Notes: generated by a model from the sequence alone, not told the origin. Numbered from the stretch's first letter, positions 1 through 8,771 are shown. The stretch: DNA of 64,000 nucleotides from Oscillospiraceae bacterium (GCA_021203065.1 JAJQBX010000025.1:1-64000), one strand, 5' to 3'. Translations and numbers: made by a program.

Positions 1-35
1 TAAAATGTAAAGTTTTAGATGGGATGAGGTAGTAG

Positions 36-54
36 GGGCGGATATTATCCGCCC
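36..54. repeat. Perfect inverted repeat before argS
   Basis: GGGCGGATA/TATCCGCCC forms a perfect 9-bp inverted repeat around a central T, 39 bp before argS. It has no T-run, so it is not a convincing terminator. The same GGGCGGA...TCCGCCC outer arms recur at 21511-21549, so it is probably a dispersed element. Confidence 0.5.
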
Positions 55-92
55 GTCTATTCCGGTTCGATTACGTCGATTGGAGAACATGT

Positions 93-1850
93 ATGAAAAA
101 AATAACATCACTGCTTTCGGAAGTCGTCTCCGAAGCTTTCAAGAAAGCCGGGTATTCGGAAGAGCTGGGAACGGTAAGCGTTTCCGACAGAATGGACCTC
201 TGCCAGTTCCAGTGCAATGGCGCATTTGCCGGCGCAAAGCTTTATCATAAAGCACCGTTCATTATTGCTGATGAAGTGGCGGCGATTCTTTCAGAAAACG
301 CCATGTTCAGCAAAGCCGAAGCAGTCAAGCCGGGCTTTATAAATCTGACATTGACCGATGATTTCCTGCTTGAATACGTCAACAGCGTAATAAGCGACCC
401 GAATTTAGGTGTGCCTCAGGCAGAGACCCCCGAGTCTATCGTAATAGATTATGCCGCCCCGAATGTCGCAAAGCCGCTTCATATCGGGCATCTCCGCTCA
501 TCGATTATCGGCGAATCCCTCAAGAGAATTTCCCGTGCAACCGGAAGAACGGTTGTCGGTGATGCGCACCTTGGCGACTGGGGAACGCCATTAGGTCTTG
601 TCATTGCGGAGTATCAGGAGCGTCACCCCGAGTGGGCTTGCTTCGGGGAGAATTTCGACCCCGAGCGTGACGGTCTTCCCGAAATAGATGTCAACGAGCT
701 CAATGAAATCTACCCTCTTGCAAGTGCTAAGAGCAAGGTTGACGAGGAGTTCAAGGACAAGGCGCACAAGATAGTCTATCAGTTCCAGCACCACCACCCC
801 GGCTACTATGCCCTCTGGAAGCAGATTGTCGAGGTTTCAAAGGCTGATATAAGAAAAATCCTCGACAAGCTCAACGTCGACCTCGACTACTGGTACGGCG
901 AGAGCGATTCGGACGCCTACACCGATGAGCTTATAAGCCGTCTCACCGAAAAGGGTCTTCTCTACGAAAGTGAGGGCGCAATGGTTGTCGACGTCGCCGA
1001 GGACACCGACAAGATAACCGTTCCGCCAGTAATGATAAAGAAGTCGGACGATTCGAGTGCCTATGCCACAACGGATCTTGCAACCATCATCCAGCGTGAG
1101 CACGACTTCAAGCCGCAAAGAATCTGGTATGTTGTAGACAAGCGTCAGTCGCTTCACTTTACTCAGGTTTTCCGCTGTGCGAGAAAGGCGGAATTGGTTC
1201 CTGCCGAAACTGAGCTGACCTTGGTCGGCTTCGGAACGATGAATGGCTCTGACGGCAAGCCTTTCAAGACAAGAGCCGGAGGAGTAATGCGCCTTGAAGA
1301 GCTCATAAAAATGGCGACCGATGGTGCGCTTGAAAAGCTTCAGGACTCGGAATATGTTTCCGGCGACAAGCAGGAAATCGCCGAGAAGATAGGAGTAGCC
1401 GCCATCAAGTTCGGCGACCTCTCAAACCAGCCGTCAAAGGACTATATCTTTGATCTGAACAAGTTCCTCGCATTCGACGGCAAGACGGGCACATATCTTC
1501 TGTACACCGTTACCAGAATCAACTCAATCCTCAAGAAAGCCGGAGTCTCCTATGACGAAATCCGTCCCATCGGCGGCATCTACTCAGGCATTGAGCGTGA
1601 GCTCGCCCTTGACTTCGCCCTCCTTGGCGAAACCTACGATAAAGCGTTTTCTGATCTCGCCCCCTGCGTCCTCTGCGACAGTGCCTATACAATAGCCTCG
1701 ACCTTCTCCCGCCTCTATCACGACGAGAGAATCCTTAGCGAACCGGATGAGAAAAAGCGCAACGACCTGATCGCCCTCTGCCTGATGGCAAGAAGAACCC
1801 TTGCAAAGCAGCTTGATCTTCTGGCAATTGAGACGGTTGAAAACATGTGA
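93..1850 (+). CDS. argS: Arginyl-tRNA synthetase
   Basis: Class I aminoacyl-tRNA synthetase that charges tRNA-Arg with arginine in the cytoplasm. The 585-residue length is normal for the family. Residues 1-90 look like the N-terminal tRNA D-loop recognition domain. The HIGH ATP-binding signature is intact as HIGH at 130-133 in the context APNVAKPLHIGHLRSS. The C-terminal 120 residues, with YTVTRINSILKKAG, look like the DALR-type anticodon-binding helical domain. There is no classical KMSKS, which is common in ArgRS; the region GFGTMNGSDGKPFKTRAGG stands in its place. The ATG at 93 has a GGAG at 82-85, seven bases upstream. The promoter was not identified and may lie before the window. Confidence 0.97.
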   Translation: MKKITSLLSEVVSEAFKKAGYSEELGTVSVSDRMDLCQFQCNGAFAGAKLYHKAPFIIADEVAAILSENAMFSKAEAVKPGFINLTLTDDFLLEYVNSVISDPNLGVPQAETPESIVIDYAAPNVAKPLHIGHLRSSIIGESLKRISRATGRTVVGDAHLGDWGTPLGLVIAEYQERHPEWACFGENFDPERDGLPEIDVNELNEIYPLASAKSKVDEEFKDKAHKIVYQFQHHHPGYYALWKQIVEVSKADIRKILDKLNVDLDYWYGESDSDAYTDELISRLTEKGLLYESEGAMVVDVAEDTDKITVPPVMIKKSDDSSAYATTDLATIIQREHDFKPQRIWYVVDKRQSLHFTQVFRCARKAELVPAETELTLVGFGTMNGSDGKPFKTRAGGVMRLEELIKMATDGALEKLQDSEYVSGDKQEIAEKIGVAAIKFGDLSNQPSKDYIFDLNKFLAFDGKTGTYLLYTVTRINSILKKAGVSYDEIRPIGGIYSGIERELALDFALLGETYDKAFSDLAPCVLCDSAYTIASTFSRLYHDERILSEPDEKKRNDLIALCLMARRTLAKQLDLLAIETVENM

Positions 1851-1916
1851 ACTCGTTACTCGCTGTGCTCGCAACGAGGGAAGCAAATTTCAGCAAGCTA
1901 AAATTTCTTCCGCCTC

Positions 1917-1945
1917 TTGCAAACCCAACCGCATTGGTATATAAT
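1917..1945 (+). promoter_or_regulatory. Sigma-A promoter of ppa
   Basis: TTGCAA (1917-1922), a 17-bp spacer, then TATAAT (1940-1945). It lies 35 bp upstream of the ppa start and after argS, so ppa can be transcribed alone. Confidence 0.65.
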
Positions 1946-1980
1946 AGTCACGTATCCAAAGACAGAAAGGATGAAAGAAT

Positions 1981-2547
1981 ATGAACCTATGGCATGATAT
2001 TGACAAGGAAAGAGTGACGCCGGATGATTTTCTGGCGGTTATTGAGATTTCAAAGGGCAGCAAGACCAAGTATGAGCTCGACAAGAAGTCGGGGGCTCTG
2101 ATACTTGACAGAATCCTCTATACCTCCACCCATTATCCCGCAAACTATGGCTTTTTGCCGAAGACTCTGGCTGACGACGGCGACCCGCTTGACGTTCTGG
2201 TTTTAAGCAACGAGGTGCTCGTTCCGCTGGTGCTCGTTCAGTGCTATCCTATCGGCGTCATCAACATGATCGACAACGGCAGGATGGATCAGAAGATCAT
2301 AGCGGTTCCGTTTGAAGAGCCGAGCTACAACTCATACCGCAGCATCGAGGGCTTGCCAAGCCACATTTTCGACGAGATGATCCACTTCTTCACCGTCTAT
2401 AAGCAGCTTGAGGGCAAGCAGACTGCTGTTGACGAGGTCATGGGAAGAAAAGCCGCTGTGGATATTATCCGTGAAAGCATCCAGAATTATGACGAGATAT
2501 ACGGCAAGAAGTATAACAAGACTCCCGAGCCTGTCGCTCAGAAATAA
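1981..2547 (+). CDS. ppa: Inorganic pyrophosphatase, family I
   Basis: Soluble Mg-dependent hydrolase of pyrophosphate to two phosphates, pulling biosynthetic reactions such as the argS reaction forward. The family I signature is visible as DDGDPLD at residues 65-71, holding the metal-binding aspartates. The substrate-binding region GSKTKYELDKKSG is at 26-38 and the conserved HYPANYGFLP at 51-60. The 188-residue length fits the family. The ATG at 1981 follows a GAAAGGATG-type ribosome site about 8 bases upstream. It has its own promoter at 1917-1945. No oddities. Confidence 0.95.
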   Translation: MNLWHDIDKERVTPDDFLAVIEISKGSKTKYELDKKSGALILDRILYTSTHYPANYGFLPKTLADDGDPLDVLVLSNEVLVPLVLVQCYPIGVINMIDNGRMDQKIIAVPFEEPSYNSYRSIEGLPSHIFDEMIHFFTVYKQLEGKQTAVDEVMGRKAAVDIIRESIQNYDEIYGKKYNKTPEPVAQK

Positions 2548-2652
2548 TATGGTTTTTCAAAACTGTCACGATCCTGTCACAATGAAGTATTACAATGGCG
2601 GGTATTGGCGGCGTAATGTTTACGCAATATAGAAACAATCTATGAAAAGAAA

Positions 2653-2679
2653 GGAAGTACTTCCAAGACTATTGGAAGT
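2653..2679. repeat. Two overlapping hairpins in the prsA-like leader
   Basis: GGAAGTACTTCC (2653-2664) is a perfect palindrome and ACTTCCAA/TTGGAAGT (2659-2679) a perfect 8-bp stem. They share ACTTCC, so only one can form at a time in the 5' leader of the downstream lipoprotein gene, just before its ribosome site. Confidence 0.45.
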
Positions 2680-2693
2680 CACGGAAAGAACCA

Positions 2694-3839
2694 ATGAACA
2701 AATTACTGAAACTACTCGCATTCATCATGGCTCTGATGATTGCGGTGACATGCTTCGTATCCTGCGGAGATTCAGCTGCGGTTGATGATTCCGATTCAAC
2801 CGATTCTACCGACGATACTGAAGAGGATTCCGATTCGGAGGCATTGGCGGCAGGTCTTTACATCGACGGCGAAGAGATCGACACAAGCGATCTTATCATG
2901 CTCACCATCACCCATGATGAGATGAGCGGCTCAGTCGAAGTTCCGTTTGACGAGTACAGATATATGTATATGTATCTTCTCAGCTACTACGGTCTTACAG
3001 ACGACTCCTATTGGGAGGATAATGACGATCTGTTCGACACTTTCCTCTATATAGTTGACTACTATGTCGAGGACAACCAGTGGGGAGCAATCCTTGCCGA
3101 CATCTATGGCATCGAGCTCACCGATGAGGACTATGAGGAAATTGATGAGATAATGCAGGAAGAGGTAGAGAGCTTTGAGACGGAGGAGGAATTCTACGAG
3201 GCTCTCGACGCCAGCGGCATCACCTATGACCTTCTTGAGAGAGTTGTAACCCAGAGCGTTCTTTGCGAAAGAGTTTATCAGGAGCTTTACGGCGGAGACG
3301 ACCCGCTTCTCCTTGAGAGCGACGAAGAAATCAGGGAATCCCTTGAGAACGACTATGTAAGAGTTTACCACATTCTCATTTCCTACGACCACTTCGAGGA
3401 AACCGAGGGCTATGAGGACGCCACCGAGGAAGAGCTCGAAGCTGCTGCACTTGCATATGCTGAGGAAATCTTGGCTGCCTTGCAGGAGAGCGACGACGTT
3501 GAGACTGCTGTCTATGAGTACGCTCAGGACGCAGACGACTCGGGAATGGTCGACAACGAAGTCGGCTACATGTTCACCTATGGCGACATGGTTGAGGAAT
3601 TCGAAGAGGCATCCTTTGCACTCGAGGTTGGCGAGCTCAGCGGAATTGTTGAGTCCACATATGGCTACCACATCATCTACCGCCTTGAGCAGGAGGAGTA
3701 TATCGACGAGAACTGGGACGACCTCAAGTCCGATTATATCAGCATAGTATTCAACAACTATGTTGACGGCGTTCTTGAAGAGTGCACCATGACCTACAGC
3801 GAGTATCACGACCAGTTGGTATATGGAAGCATCCAGTAA
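2694..3839 (+). CDS. Parvulin-type peptidyl-prolyl isomerase lipoprotein (PrsA-like)
   Basis: Predicted extracytoplasmic foldase anchored to the membrane by lipid. The signal peptide ends in the lipobox VSCG with Cys24. A very acidic Asp/Ser/Thr-rich linker follows. Residues about 215-330 resemble a PpiC rotamase domain: VRVYHILISYDH at its start, and GYMFTYGDMVEEFEEASFAL and GELSGIVESTYGYHIIYRLE near its end. The region between is a SurA/PrsA-like helical chaperone part. The ATG at 2694 is preceded by GGAAAG. It probably helps folding of secreted proteins, several of which are encoded nearby. The exact substrate is unknown. The protein is unusually acidic for a PrsA. Confidence 0.85.
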   Translation: MNKLLKLLAFIMALMIAVTCFVSCGDSAAVDDSDSTDSTDDTEEDSDSEALAAGLYIDGEEIDTSDLIMLTITHDEMSGSVEVPFDEYRYMYMYLLSYYGLTDDSYWEDNDDLFDTFLYIVDYYVEDNQWGAILADIYGIELTDEDYEEIDEIMQEEVESFETEEEFYEALDASGITYDLLERVVTQSVLCERVYQELYGGDDPLLLESDEEIRESLENDYVRVYHILISYDHFEETEGYEDATEEELEAAALAYAEEILAALQESDDVETAVYEYAQDADDSGMVDNEVGYMFTYGDMVEEFEEASFALEVGELSGIVESTYGYHIIYRLEQEEYIDENWDDLKSDYISIVFNNYVDGVLEECTMTYSEYHDQLVYGSIQ

Positions 3840-3841
3840 AT

Positions 3842-3866
3842 AATGTACAATGTACAATGTACAATG
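3842..3866. repeat. TGTACAAT tandem repeat (family R2)
   Basis: Three tandem units of the palindrome-containing octamer TGTACAAT directly after the PrsA-like gene stop. Related clusters occur at 7225-7254, 30057-30102 and 62294-62337. Confidence 0.75.
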
Positions 3867-3922
3867 AGTGATTCCTGCTTCGCAGGACAGATTTAAAGAA
3901 TTGATGACAGGGAGAGATTGCT

Positions 3923-5029
3923 ATGAGAAGACTTATTTCTGTAGCTGTAATCGTCTCCCTGCTTTTTTGCGCCTGTGGGAGGACGGAGACTGCGACTGAG
4001 GAGAGCGAGGTCACCATCTACACCACCGAAGCGACTGTAGCTACGACTACCGAAGCCACAACTACAACCGAAGCGGCCACCACCGAAGCAACGACTGTGA
4101 CGGAAGCCACCACAACAGTCGCCACCACTGAGGAAGAGCCAGAGCCGGAGGTGATTTCAATCTCATTTCCTGATGAATTCTTCACGAAGCTTCAGGAAAT
4201 CTTCGACAGGTACGGCATCAACCAGAACTGCGACGGCGACGAGGAGAATTGCACCTGCGACATCTATAACGAAACCACCGACGAGGAGGGCAACGTCACC
4301 CGTGAAAAGGTCGCATCCATTTACTATATGGATCTTGAGACCGGATACTCGTTCGAGATCAATTCAGGCGTTCACTATCCTGTTGCAAGCTGTGTGAAGA
4401 TTCCCTTTGTCGTTTATCTCTACGAAAAAATTGCCGCCGGTGAAATCGACGGCGAAACGGTGCTGACATATGAAAAACGCCACTATATGGGCGGAACGGG
4501 AATCATCCAGAACGGAGAGGTCGGGGATCAGTATACCGTCATGGAGCTTTTGGAGCTTTCTATAATCCGAAGCGACAATATCGCTTTCGAGATGCTCAAG
4601 GACTTGGTCGACTGGGACGAATTTGCCGGTTACTGTGAGGAATACGGCTGCACCCACACAGAGGACACCCGTCTCACTCAGGAGAAGATATGCACAGAAT
4701 CTGCAGGAGCTTATGCGAGAATTTTAGCTCAGTTCCTTGAGAGCGACAACCCTTATGTCGAGACCTTCAAGTCCCACCTCGCAATCACCCGGATCCCGAT
4801 GATCAAGTCGAGCTATACCATCTACCGCAAATACGGCTGGTCACAGTATGCTTTCCACGATATAGCTTACATCGAAGCTGAGCACCCGTATGTCTTGGCG
4901 ATTCTCACGAACCTTGAGGGCGAGGAGAATTCCGACTATTCTTTCTATGAAGAGGTCTCGTATCTGATTGAAGAGTATTCGGTTGCGGCTTGGGCTGAAT
5001 TATCAGAAAATAGCGCAGATAATACTTGA
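3923..5029 (+). CDS. Beta-lactamase-fold serine hydrolase lipoprotein
   Basis: Predicted lipoprotein: the signal peptide ends near FCACG with Cys18. It is followed by a Thr/Glu/Ala-rich linker (about 21-75) and then a serine beta-lactamase/transpeptidase-like domain. Active-site motifs are visible: SCVK (Ser156-Lys159) as SxxK, SDN at 217-219, and a KYG at about 300 in the position of the KTG triad. The segment GGTGIIQNG at 190-198 is typical of the class A-like 'beta-lactamase2' group. Resistance cannot be claimed. Many such gut Firmicutes proteins are cell-wall or unknown-substrate hydrolases. The GGGAGAG ribosome site lies 9 bases before the ATG. A terminator follows at 5055. Confidence 0.8.
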   Translation: MRRLISVAVIVSLLFCACGRTETATEESEVTIYTTEATVATTTEATTTTEAATTEATTVTEATTTVATTEEEPEPEVISISFPDEFFTKLQEIFDRYGINQNCDGDEENCTCDIYNETTDEEGNVTREKVASIYYMDLETGYSFEINSGVHYPVASCVKIPFVVYLYEKIAAGEIDGETVLTYEKRHYMGGTGIIQNGEVGDQYTVMELLELSIIRSDNIAFEMLKDLVDWDEFAGYCEEYGCTHTEDTRLTQEKICTESAGAYARILAQFLESDNPYVETFKSHLAITRIPMIKSSYTIYRKYGWSQYAFHDIAYIEAEHPYVLAILTNLEGEENSDYSFYEEVSYLIEEYSVAAWAELSENSADNT

Positions 5030-5054
5030 AATGTGCCGTGATTTTTGTTAGAAT
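5026..5054 (+). promoter_or_regulatory. Probable sigma-A promoter of malQ
   Basis: TTGAAA (5026-5031), 17 bp, TAGAAT (5049-5054). It starts at the stop codon of the preceding gene and abuts the hairpin at 5055, so the hairpin may lie at the very 5' end of the malQ message as well as ending the upstream transcript. Confidence 0.45.
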
Positions 5055-5098
5055 AGCTGTAGCTGAATTTTATGATAGCTACGGCTTTTTATTTTTTT
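5055..5098 (+). terminator. Rho-independent terminator
   Basis: AGCTGTAGCT pairs with AGCTACGGCT (5077-5086), with one G-U pair, and is followed by a T-rich run to 5098. It ends the beta-lactamase-fold gene. Confidence 0.8.
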
Positions 5099-5118
5099 AG
5101 AAATCGGAGGAAATGTGT

Positions 5119-6648
5119 ATGAGAGTCAGCGGTATTCTACTTGGAATATCCTCGCTTTGGGGCGATTATGGAATAGGAAAGATGGGAAAGGAAGCAAGGG
5201 AGTTTGTAGATTTCTTGAGGAAGTCGAAGCAGCACTACTGGCAGATACTTCCGCTCTCGCCCACAAGCTACGGCGATTCGCCCTATCAGTCCTGCTCAGT
5301 GTATGCGGGAAACCCATATTTAATTGACCTCGAAACGCTTGAGCGTGACGGGCTTCTGAAGCCGGACGAGTATAAAACCGTTCAGTATGGCGACAACCCG
5401 AGATATATCAACTATGGCATGCTCTACGAGACCGTCTGGGACACTTTAAGAATTGCATTTTCCCGTTTTGAACCGGACGAGGATTACAGAGTTTTCCTTA
5501 ACAGTCAGGCAAGATGGGTCGGAAACTATGCTCTTTTCATGGCTCTCAAGGACGAAAACGGCGGACTTCCGTGGTTCGAATGGGATAAGCCCCTCAAAAT
5601 GGCTGAGCCGGACGCAATAGCCGAAGCCAAAAAGCGTCTCTCAAAGGAAATCGACTTCTACATATTCATCCAGTACGAATTCTATAAGCAGTGGTACGCT
5701 CTCAAGAAATACGCCAACGACAAGGGCATCGAGATAATCGGCGACATGCCGATATACTGCGCCCACGACAGCGTCGACGTCTGGCTGAATCCGGAGCTTT
5801 TCGAGCTGGATGGCGACAGAAACCCCGTCAACGTCGCCGGCTGCCCTCCGGATGACTATGCCACAAAGGGTCAGCTCTGGGGAAATCCCCTTTATGACTG
5901 GAAGAAGATGCAGACCGACGGCTACAACTGGTGGGTTCAGAGAATCGCCCACACAACAGATATTTACGACGTTGTGAGAATCGACCACTTCCGTGGCTTC
6001 GCGGGATATTATTCAATTCCATATGGCGACGAGGACGCAATTAATGGCGTCTGGAAGAAGGGACCGGGGATGGAGCTCTTCAACTCCGCCAACTACTGGC
6101 TTGGAAAGAAGAGAATCATCGCAGAGGACCTCGGCTTCATCACCGACGACGTCGGAAAGCTCCTCAAGGACACCGGCTATCCGGGAATGAAAGCACTGCA
6201 GTTTGCCTTTGACCCGACAGGGAAGTCCGACTATCTTCCCTGCAACTACACCTCAACCGGCTATGTTGCCTATGTCTCCACCCACGACAGCGACACAGCA
6301 AAGGGCTGGGCAGACGGGCTATCCGGCAAGGCTCTCAGCTTCGCAAAGAGGTATCTTGGCATTAAGAGCAAGAAAGAAATCCCCGATGCGCTTATCCGTC
6401 TCGGCTGGTCGAGCACTGCAGATGTAGTCATTGCACAGCCGCAGGACTTCTTGGAGCTTGGAAACGAAGCGAGAATCAACGTCCCGTCAACCGTCGGCAC
6501 AAACTGGCGTTGGAGAATTTCGAAAAGCGAGCTCAGCTCTTCTCTTTCCCGAAGACTCCGTGTTCTCACCGAGACGTTCAACCGTGTTCCCGACTATCCG
6601 GACAGCGAAAAAGAGCCGGAAACTGAGCCCGAGAAGCCCGAAAAGTAA
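5119..6648 (+). CDS. malQ: 4-alpha-glucanotransferase (amylomaltase, GH77)
   Basis: Cytoplasmic disproportionating enzyme that transfers alpha-1,4-glucan segments between maltodextrins during starch or glycogen use. GH77 catalytic features are visible: RIDHFRGF (nucleophile Asp), IIAEDLG (acid/base Glu) and STHDSDT (transition-state Asp). The N-terminus GILLGISSLWGDYGIGKMG is typical of the family. About 509 residues is the normal bacterial length. GGAGG at 5106-5110 is only 2 bases from the ATG at 5113 but 8 from the ATG at 5119, so 5119 is preferred. The C-terminal tail is a short Pro/Glu/Lys repeat. No other glycogen genes lie beside it. Confidence 0.95.
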   Translation: MRVSGILLGISSLWGDYGIGKMGKEAREFVDFLRKSKQHYWQILPLSPTSYGDSPYQSCSVYAGNPYLIDLETLERDGLLKPDEYKTVQYGDNPRYINYGMLYETVWDTLRIAFSRFEPDEDYRVFLNSQARWVGNYALFMALKDENGGLPWFEWDKPLKMAEPDAIAEAKKRLSKEIDFYIFIQYEFYKQWYALKKYANDKGIEIIGDMPIYCAHDSVDVWLNPELFELDGDRNPVNVAGCPPDDYATKGQLWGNPLYDWKKMQTDGYNWWVQRIAHTTDIYDVVRIDHFRGFAGYYSIPYGDEDAINGVWKKGPGMELFNSANYWLGKKRIIAEDLGFITDDVGKLLKDTGYPGMKALQFAFDPTGKSDYLPCNYTSTGYVAYVSTHDSDTAKGWADGLSGKALSFAKRYLGIKSKKEIPDALIRLGWSSTADVVIAQPQDFLELGNEARINVPSTVGTNWRWRISKSELSSSLSRRLRVLTETFNRVPDYPDSEKEPETEPEKPEK

Positions 6649-6657
6649 AAAATCATC

Positions 6658-6686
6658 TTGCTTTTTTCTCACAACTCTGTTATATT
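6658..6686 (+). promoter_or_regulatory. Sigma-A promoter of mscL
   Basis: TTGCTT (6658-6663), 17 bp, TATATT (6681-6686), overlapping a second TATAAT-like hexamer. It lies 55 bp before the mscL start. Confidence 0.55.
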
Positions 6687-6741
6687 ATAATTAAACAAAC
6701 GGCTTGGAAGCCGGAAATCTATAGAAAAGAAGGATTATATC

Positions 6742-7220
6742 ATGGATGTAAAAGAAGAAGCCAAAAAGGGCACTGGCAAAGCAAAGGCATTTTTAAACGA
6801 ATTCAAGGCTATGATCTCGAAGGGCAACGTTGTCGATATGGCAGTCGGCGTTATCATCGCAACTGCGTTCAGCAACATTGTAACCTCGCTCGTCAATGAC
6901 ATCATCATGCCGTTCATCAGCATGATAACCGGCGGCATCGACTTTGAGGACTGGAAGTGGGTCCTGAAAGAAGAAGTACTGGACGAAGCAGGCGAAGTAG
7001 TGACATCAGAGGTTGCAGTTACATACGGTAACTTCATCTCGATAGTTCTCAACTTCCTCATCGTCGCACTCTCGTAATCAAGCTCATCGGCAGTGCGAAG
7101 AACAAGGTCAAGAAGCCGGAAGAGCCCGCTCCCGAAGCCCCCGCAGAGCCCGTCATCACCGAGCTCGATGTACTCAAGTCGATTGAGGCGAAGCTTGATG
7201 CTATTGCGGAGAAGAAATAG
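6742..7220 (+). pseudogene. mscL: Large-conductance mechanosensitive channel, frameshifted in TM2
   Basis: The first 111 codons encode a clear MscL: an N-terminal amphipathic part, FKAMISKGNVVDMAVGVIIA (TM1) and the start of TM2, NFISIVLNFLIVAL. The frame then stops at TAA 7075-7077. From about 7074 another frame continues the family exactly, VIKLIGSAKNKVKKPEEPAP through TELDVLKSIEAKLDAIAEKK, to TAG 7218-7220. Family alignment from memory (IVAFAIFMAIKLI) suggests about 10 nt are missing inside TM2. The short 111-aa product lacks the end of TM2 and the cytoplasmic bundle and should not form a normal channel. Sequencing error, true decay or frameshifting cannot be separated here. Confidence 0.85.
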
Positions 7221-7224
7221 TAGA

Positions 7225-7254
7225 AATGTACAATGTACGTGTACAATGTACAAT
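7225..7254. repeat. TGTACAAT tandem repeat (family R2)
   Basis: Two pairs of TGTACAAT-like units separated by CGTG, just after the mscL remnant. Same family as 3842-3866. Confidence 0.7.
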
Positions 7255-7285
7255 GAGAGGTCGGCTGACGCCGACCGATAAAAAT

Positions 7286-7314
7286 TTGCGGCATCGGTTT
7301 GACTGGTGCCGCAA
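7286..7314. repeat. Inverted repeat between mscL and the next gene
   Basis: TTGCGGCA (7286-7293) pairs perfectly with TGCCGCAA (7307-7314). No clear T-run follows, so it is a weak terminator at best, or a leader hairpin for the gene at 7340. Confidence 0.45.
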
Positions 7315-7339
7315 TTTGAGTATGTCTGAGGGGATAAAT

Positions 7340-8017
7340 ATGCAAAGGAAATCAAGGAATAATGCTCCAAAGCAGTTGTTGATTCTGGTTATCAGTCTGG
7401 GTGGGCTCGGGCTTATGATTATTCTCGGTTTGTTCTCGGAATTGAAATGCATTATTTTTGGCTACACCGATTTCACTTCACTGCAGGTCGATGAAATCGA
7501 GACGGGAATGTATGTCCGAGCGGAGCTTGTCCAGAATTATGGCTGCTTTGCTAACAAGGTTGTCTCGGATAACGTTGCGGTTCTATACAAGGAGGGCATA
7601 GGGGAAACTACCGATTGGTACTATGTCATCTATACAGGAGCAAGTGACGACTATGTGTCGGAGTACAAGTATATGGCGATTGGTGTCTCAGAGGATGATT
7701 ATCCGGCTATGGAAACGATGACGGAAAACACGTATAATGGCGAAATTTACGACACGCTGGTATTGTACGGAAGAATATGTCCCATGACCAGCAGTATGGA
7801 AGAGTATTTTGTCGAATTCTTTGAAGATTTTGGCTATACCGATGACGAGATTGAAGAGATGATTCTGCCGTACTACATCGATGCAAGCGATGGGAAGCTT
7901 TCGTGGAGCAGTGCCTCTGCAATACTGTTTATCTTGGCAGCAATATTTCTCATATCGGCGGTAGTCGGATTTATCAGGATACTGACAGTTTTTCGACAAA
8001 ATAAAAAAAGCTATTGA
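7340..8017 (+). CDS. Uncharacterised two-TM membrane protein
   Basis: Function not recognised. The 225-residue product has a basic N-terminus (MQRKSRNNAPKQ), a TM helix at about 12-35 (LLILVISLGGLGLMIILGLF), an acidic extracytoplasmic middle with several Tyr/Asp/Glu runs, and a second TM near the C-terminus (ASAILFILAAIFLISAVVGF) followed by a short basic tail. It resembles small two-TM DUF proteins of Clostridia, possibly the DUF6709 type, but I am unsure. The frame is open back to 7226, but that part is the R2 repeat and hairpin. GAGGGG at 7328-7333 favours the ATG at 7340. Its stop overlaps a terminator. Confidence 0.65.
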   Translation: MQRKSRNNAPKQLLILVISLGGLGLMIILGLFSELKCIIFGYTDFTSLQVDEIETGMYVRAELVQNYGCFANKVVSDNVAVLYKEGIGETTDWYYVIYTGASDDYVSEYKYMAIGVSEDDYPAMETMTENTYNGEIYDTLVLYGRICPMTSSMEEYFVEFFEDFGYTDDEIEEMILPYYIDASDGKLSWSSASAILFILAAIFLISAVVGFIRILTVFRQNKKSY

Positions 8018-8031
8018 CAGGGTAGCTTTTT
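8005..8031 (+). terminator. Terminator overlapping the stop codon
   Basis: AAAAAGCTA pairs with TAGCTTTTT. The stop codon of the preceding gene lies inside it and the T-run forms the 3' arm. Confidence 0.7.
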
Positions 8032-8069
8032 CGGCGGCTAAGAGATAGACGTCGGGGAATCCTCAAACC

Positions 8070-8098
8070 TTGACAATATGCTCGAAAGATGCTATTAT
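8070..8098 (+). promoter_or_regulatory. Sigma-A promoter of bioY
   Basis: TTGACA (8070-8075), 17 bp, TATTAT (8093-8098), 70 bp before the bioY ATG. No convincing BirA operator was recognised around it. Confidence 0.65.
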
Positions 8099-8168
8099 TC
8101 AAGTGGCGGCGATATTCGGCAAAGGGCGTCCGCCTTTGACAAAACAACATAAAAGAAAGGACTTTATC

Positions 8169-8756
8169 ATGAAAGTAAGAGACATAACATTTATAGGGGT
8201 TGCGGCGGCGATCATCTGCATATTTGCTCCGATGAGCGTGCAGATTGGTCCTATACCGATAACCTTGGCAACGTTCGCAATCTACTTCACTGCGGCGACC
8301 TTGGGCGCATACAGGGGGACAATTGCTGTTTCAATCTACATACTCCTTGGAATGGTCGGGCTTCCGGTGTTCTCAAGCTACACAGGCGGTCTTCAGAAGA
8401 TTGCAGGAGCAACCGGCGGCTACATAATCGGCTATATTCCGCTGGCACTCATCATCGGTCTTTTCGCCGATAAGATTCAGGTGTCAGTTAAGAAAGAGGA
8501 CGGCAAGTTTAATCCGAAGTCGATTCTTTCGGTTGCAAAATATCCCATAGGAATGGTTCTGGGCACTGCAATTTTATACGTTTTCGGAACTGCATGGTAC
8601 TGCTTCGTTTCCGGAAATACTCTGGCAGTTGCACTTACCTACTGCGTTATCCCGTTTTTGGGAGTAGATCTCATAAAAATCGTTGCGGCTTCTGCGCTTG
8701 TGACGGCAATTGTCCCGGCTCTCAAGAGAATCCCGGGCTACTATCGGAATTCCTGA
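8169..8756 (+). CDS. bioY: Biotin transporter substrate-binding subunit BioY
   Basis: Integral membrane S-component of the ECF-type biotin importer. The 195-residue length and about six TM segments match. The family pattern is visible in PMSVQIGPIPITLATFAIYF near the N-terminus and in GLPVFSSYTGGLQKIAGATG and GYIIGYIPLALIIGL in the middle, where biotin-contacting residues lie. The energising EcfA/EcfT genes are not in this window, so it probably shares a module encoded elsewhere or works alone. AAAGGAC upstream supports the ATG at 8169 over the longer frame from 8070, which would begin inside the promoter. Confidence 0.93.
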   Translation: MKVRDITFIGVAAAIICIFAPMSVQIGPIPITLATFAIYFTAATLGAYRGTIAVSIYILLGMVGLPVFSSYTGGLQKIAGATGGYIIGYIPLALIIGLFADKIQVSVKKEDGKFNPKSILSVAKYPIGMVLGTAILYVFGTAWYCFVSGNTLAVALTYCVIPFLGVDLIKIVAASALVTAIVPALKRIPGYYRNS

Positions 8757-8771
8757 AGATAAGGTTTTAAA

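Noticed and set aside
2931-3857. Long antisense frame (308 aa) opposite the parvulin lipoprotein
   Set aside because: It mirrors the acidic Asp/Glu-rich codon use of the real gene, has no ribosome site and no recognisable domain.
3842-3866. Possible CRISPR array in TGTACAAT repeats
   Set aside because: Units are 8 bp, directly adjacent, with no spacers, and no cas genes are present.
7226-7339. Longer start for the two-TM protein
   Set aside because: The upstream in-frame part is the R2 repeat and a hairpin; GAGGGG points to the ATG at 7340.
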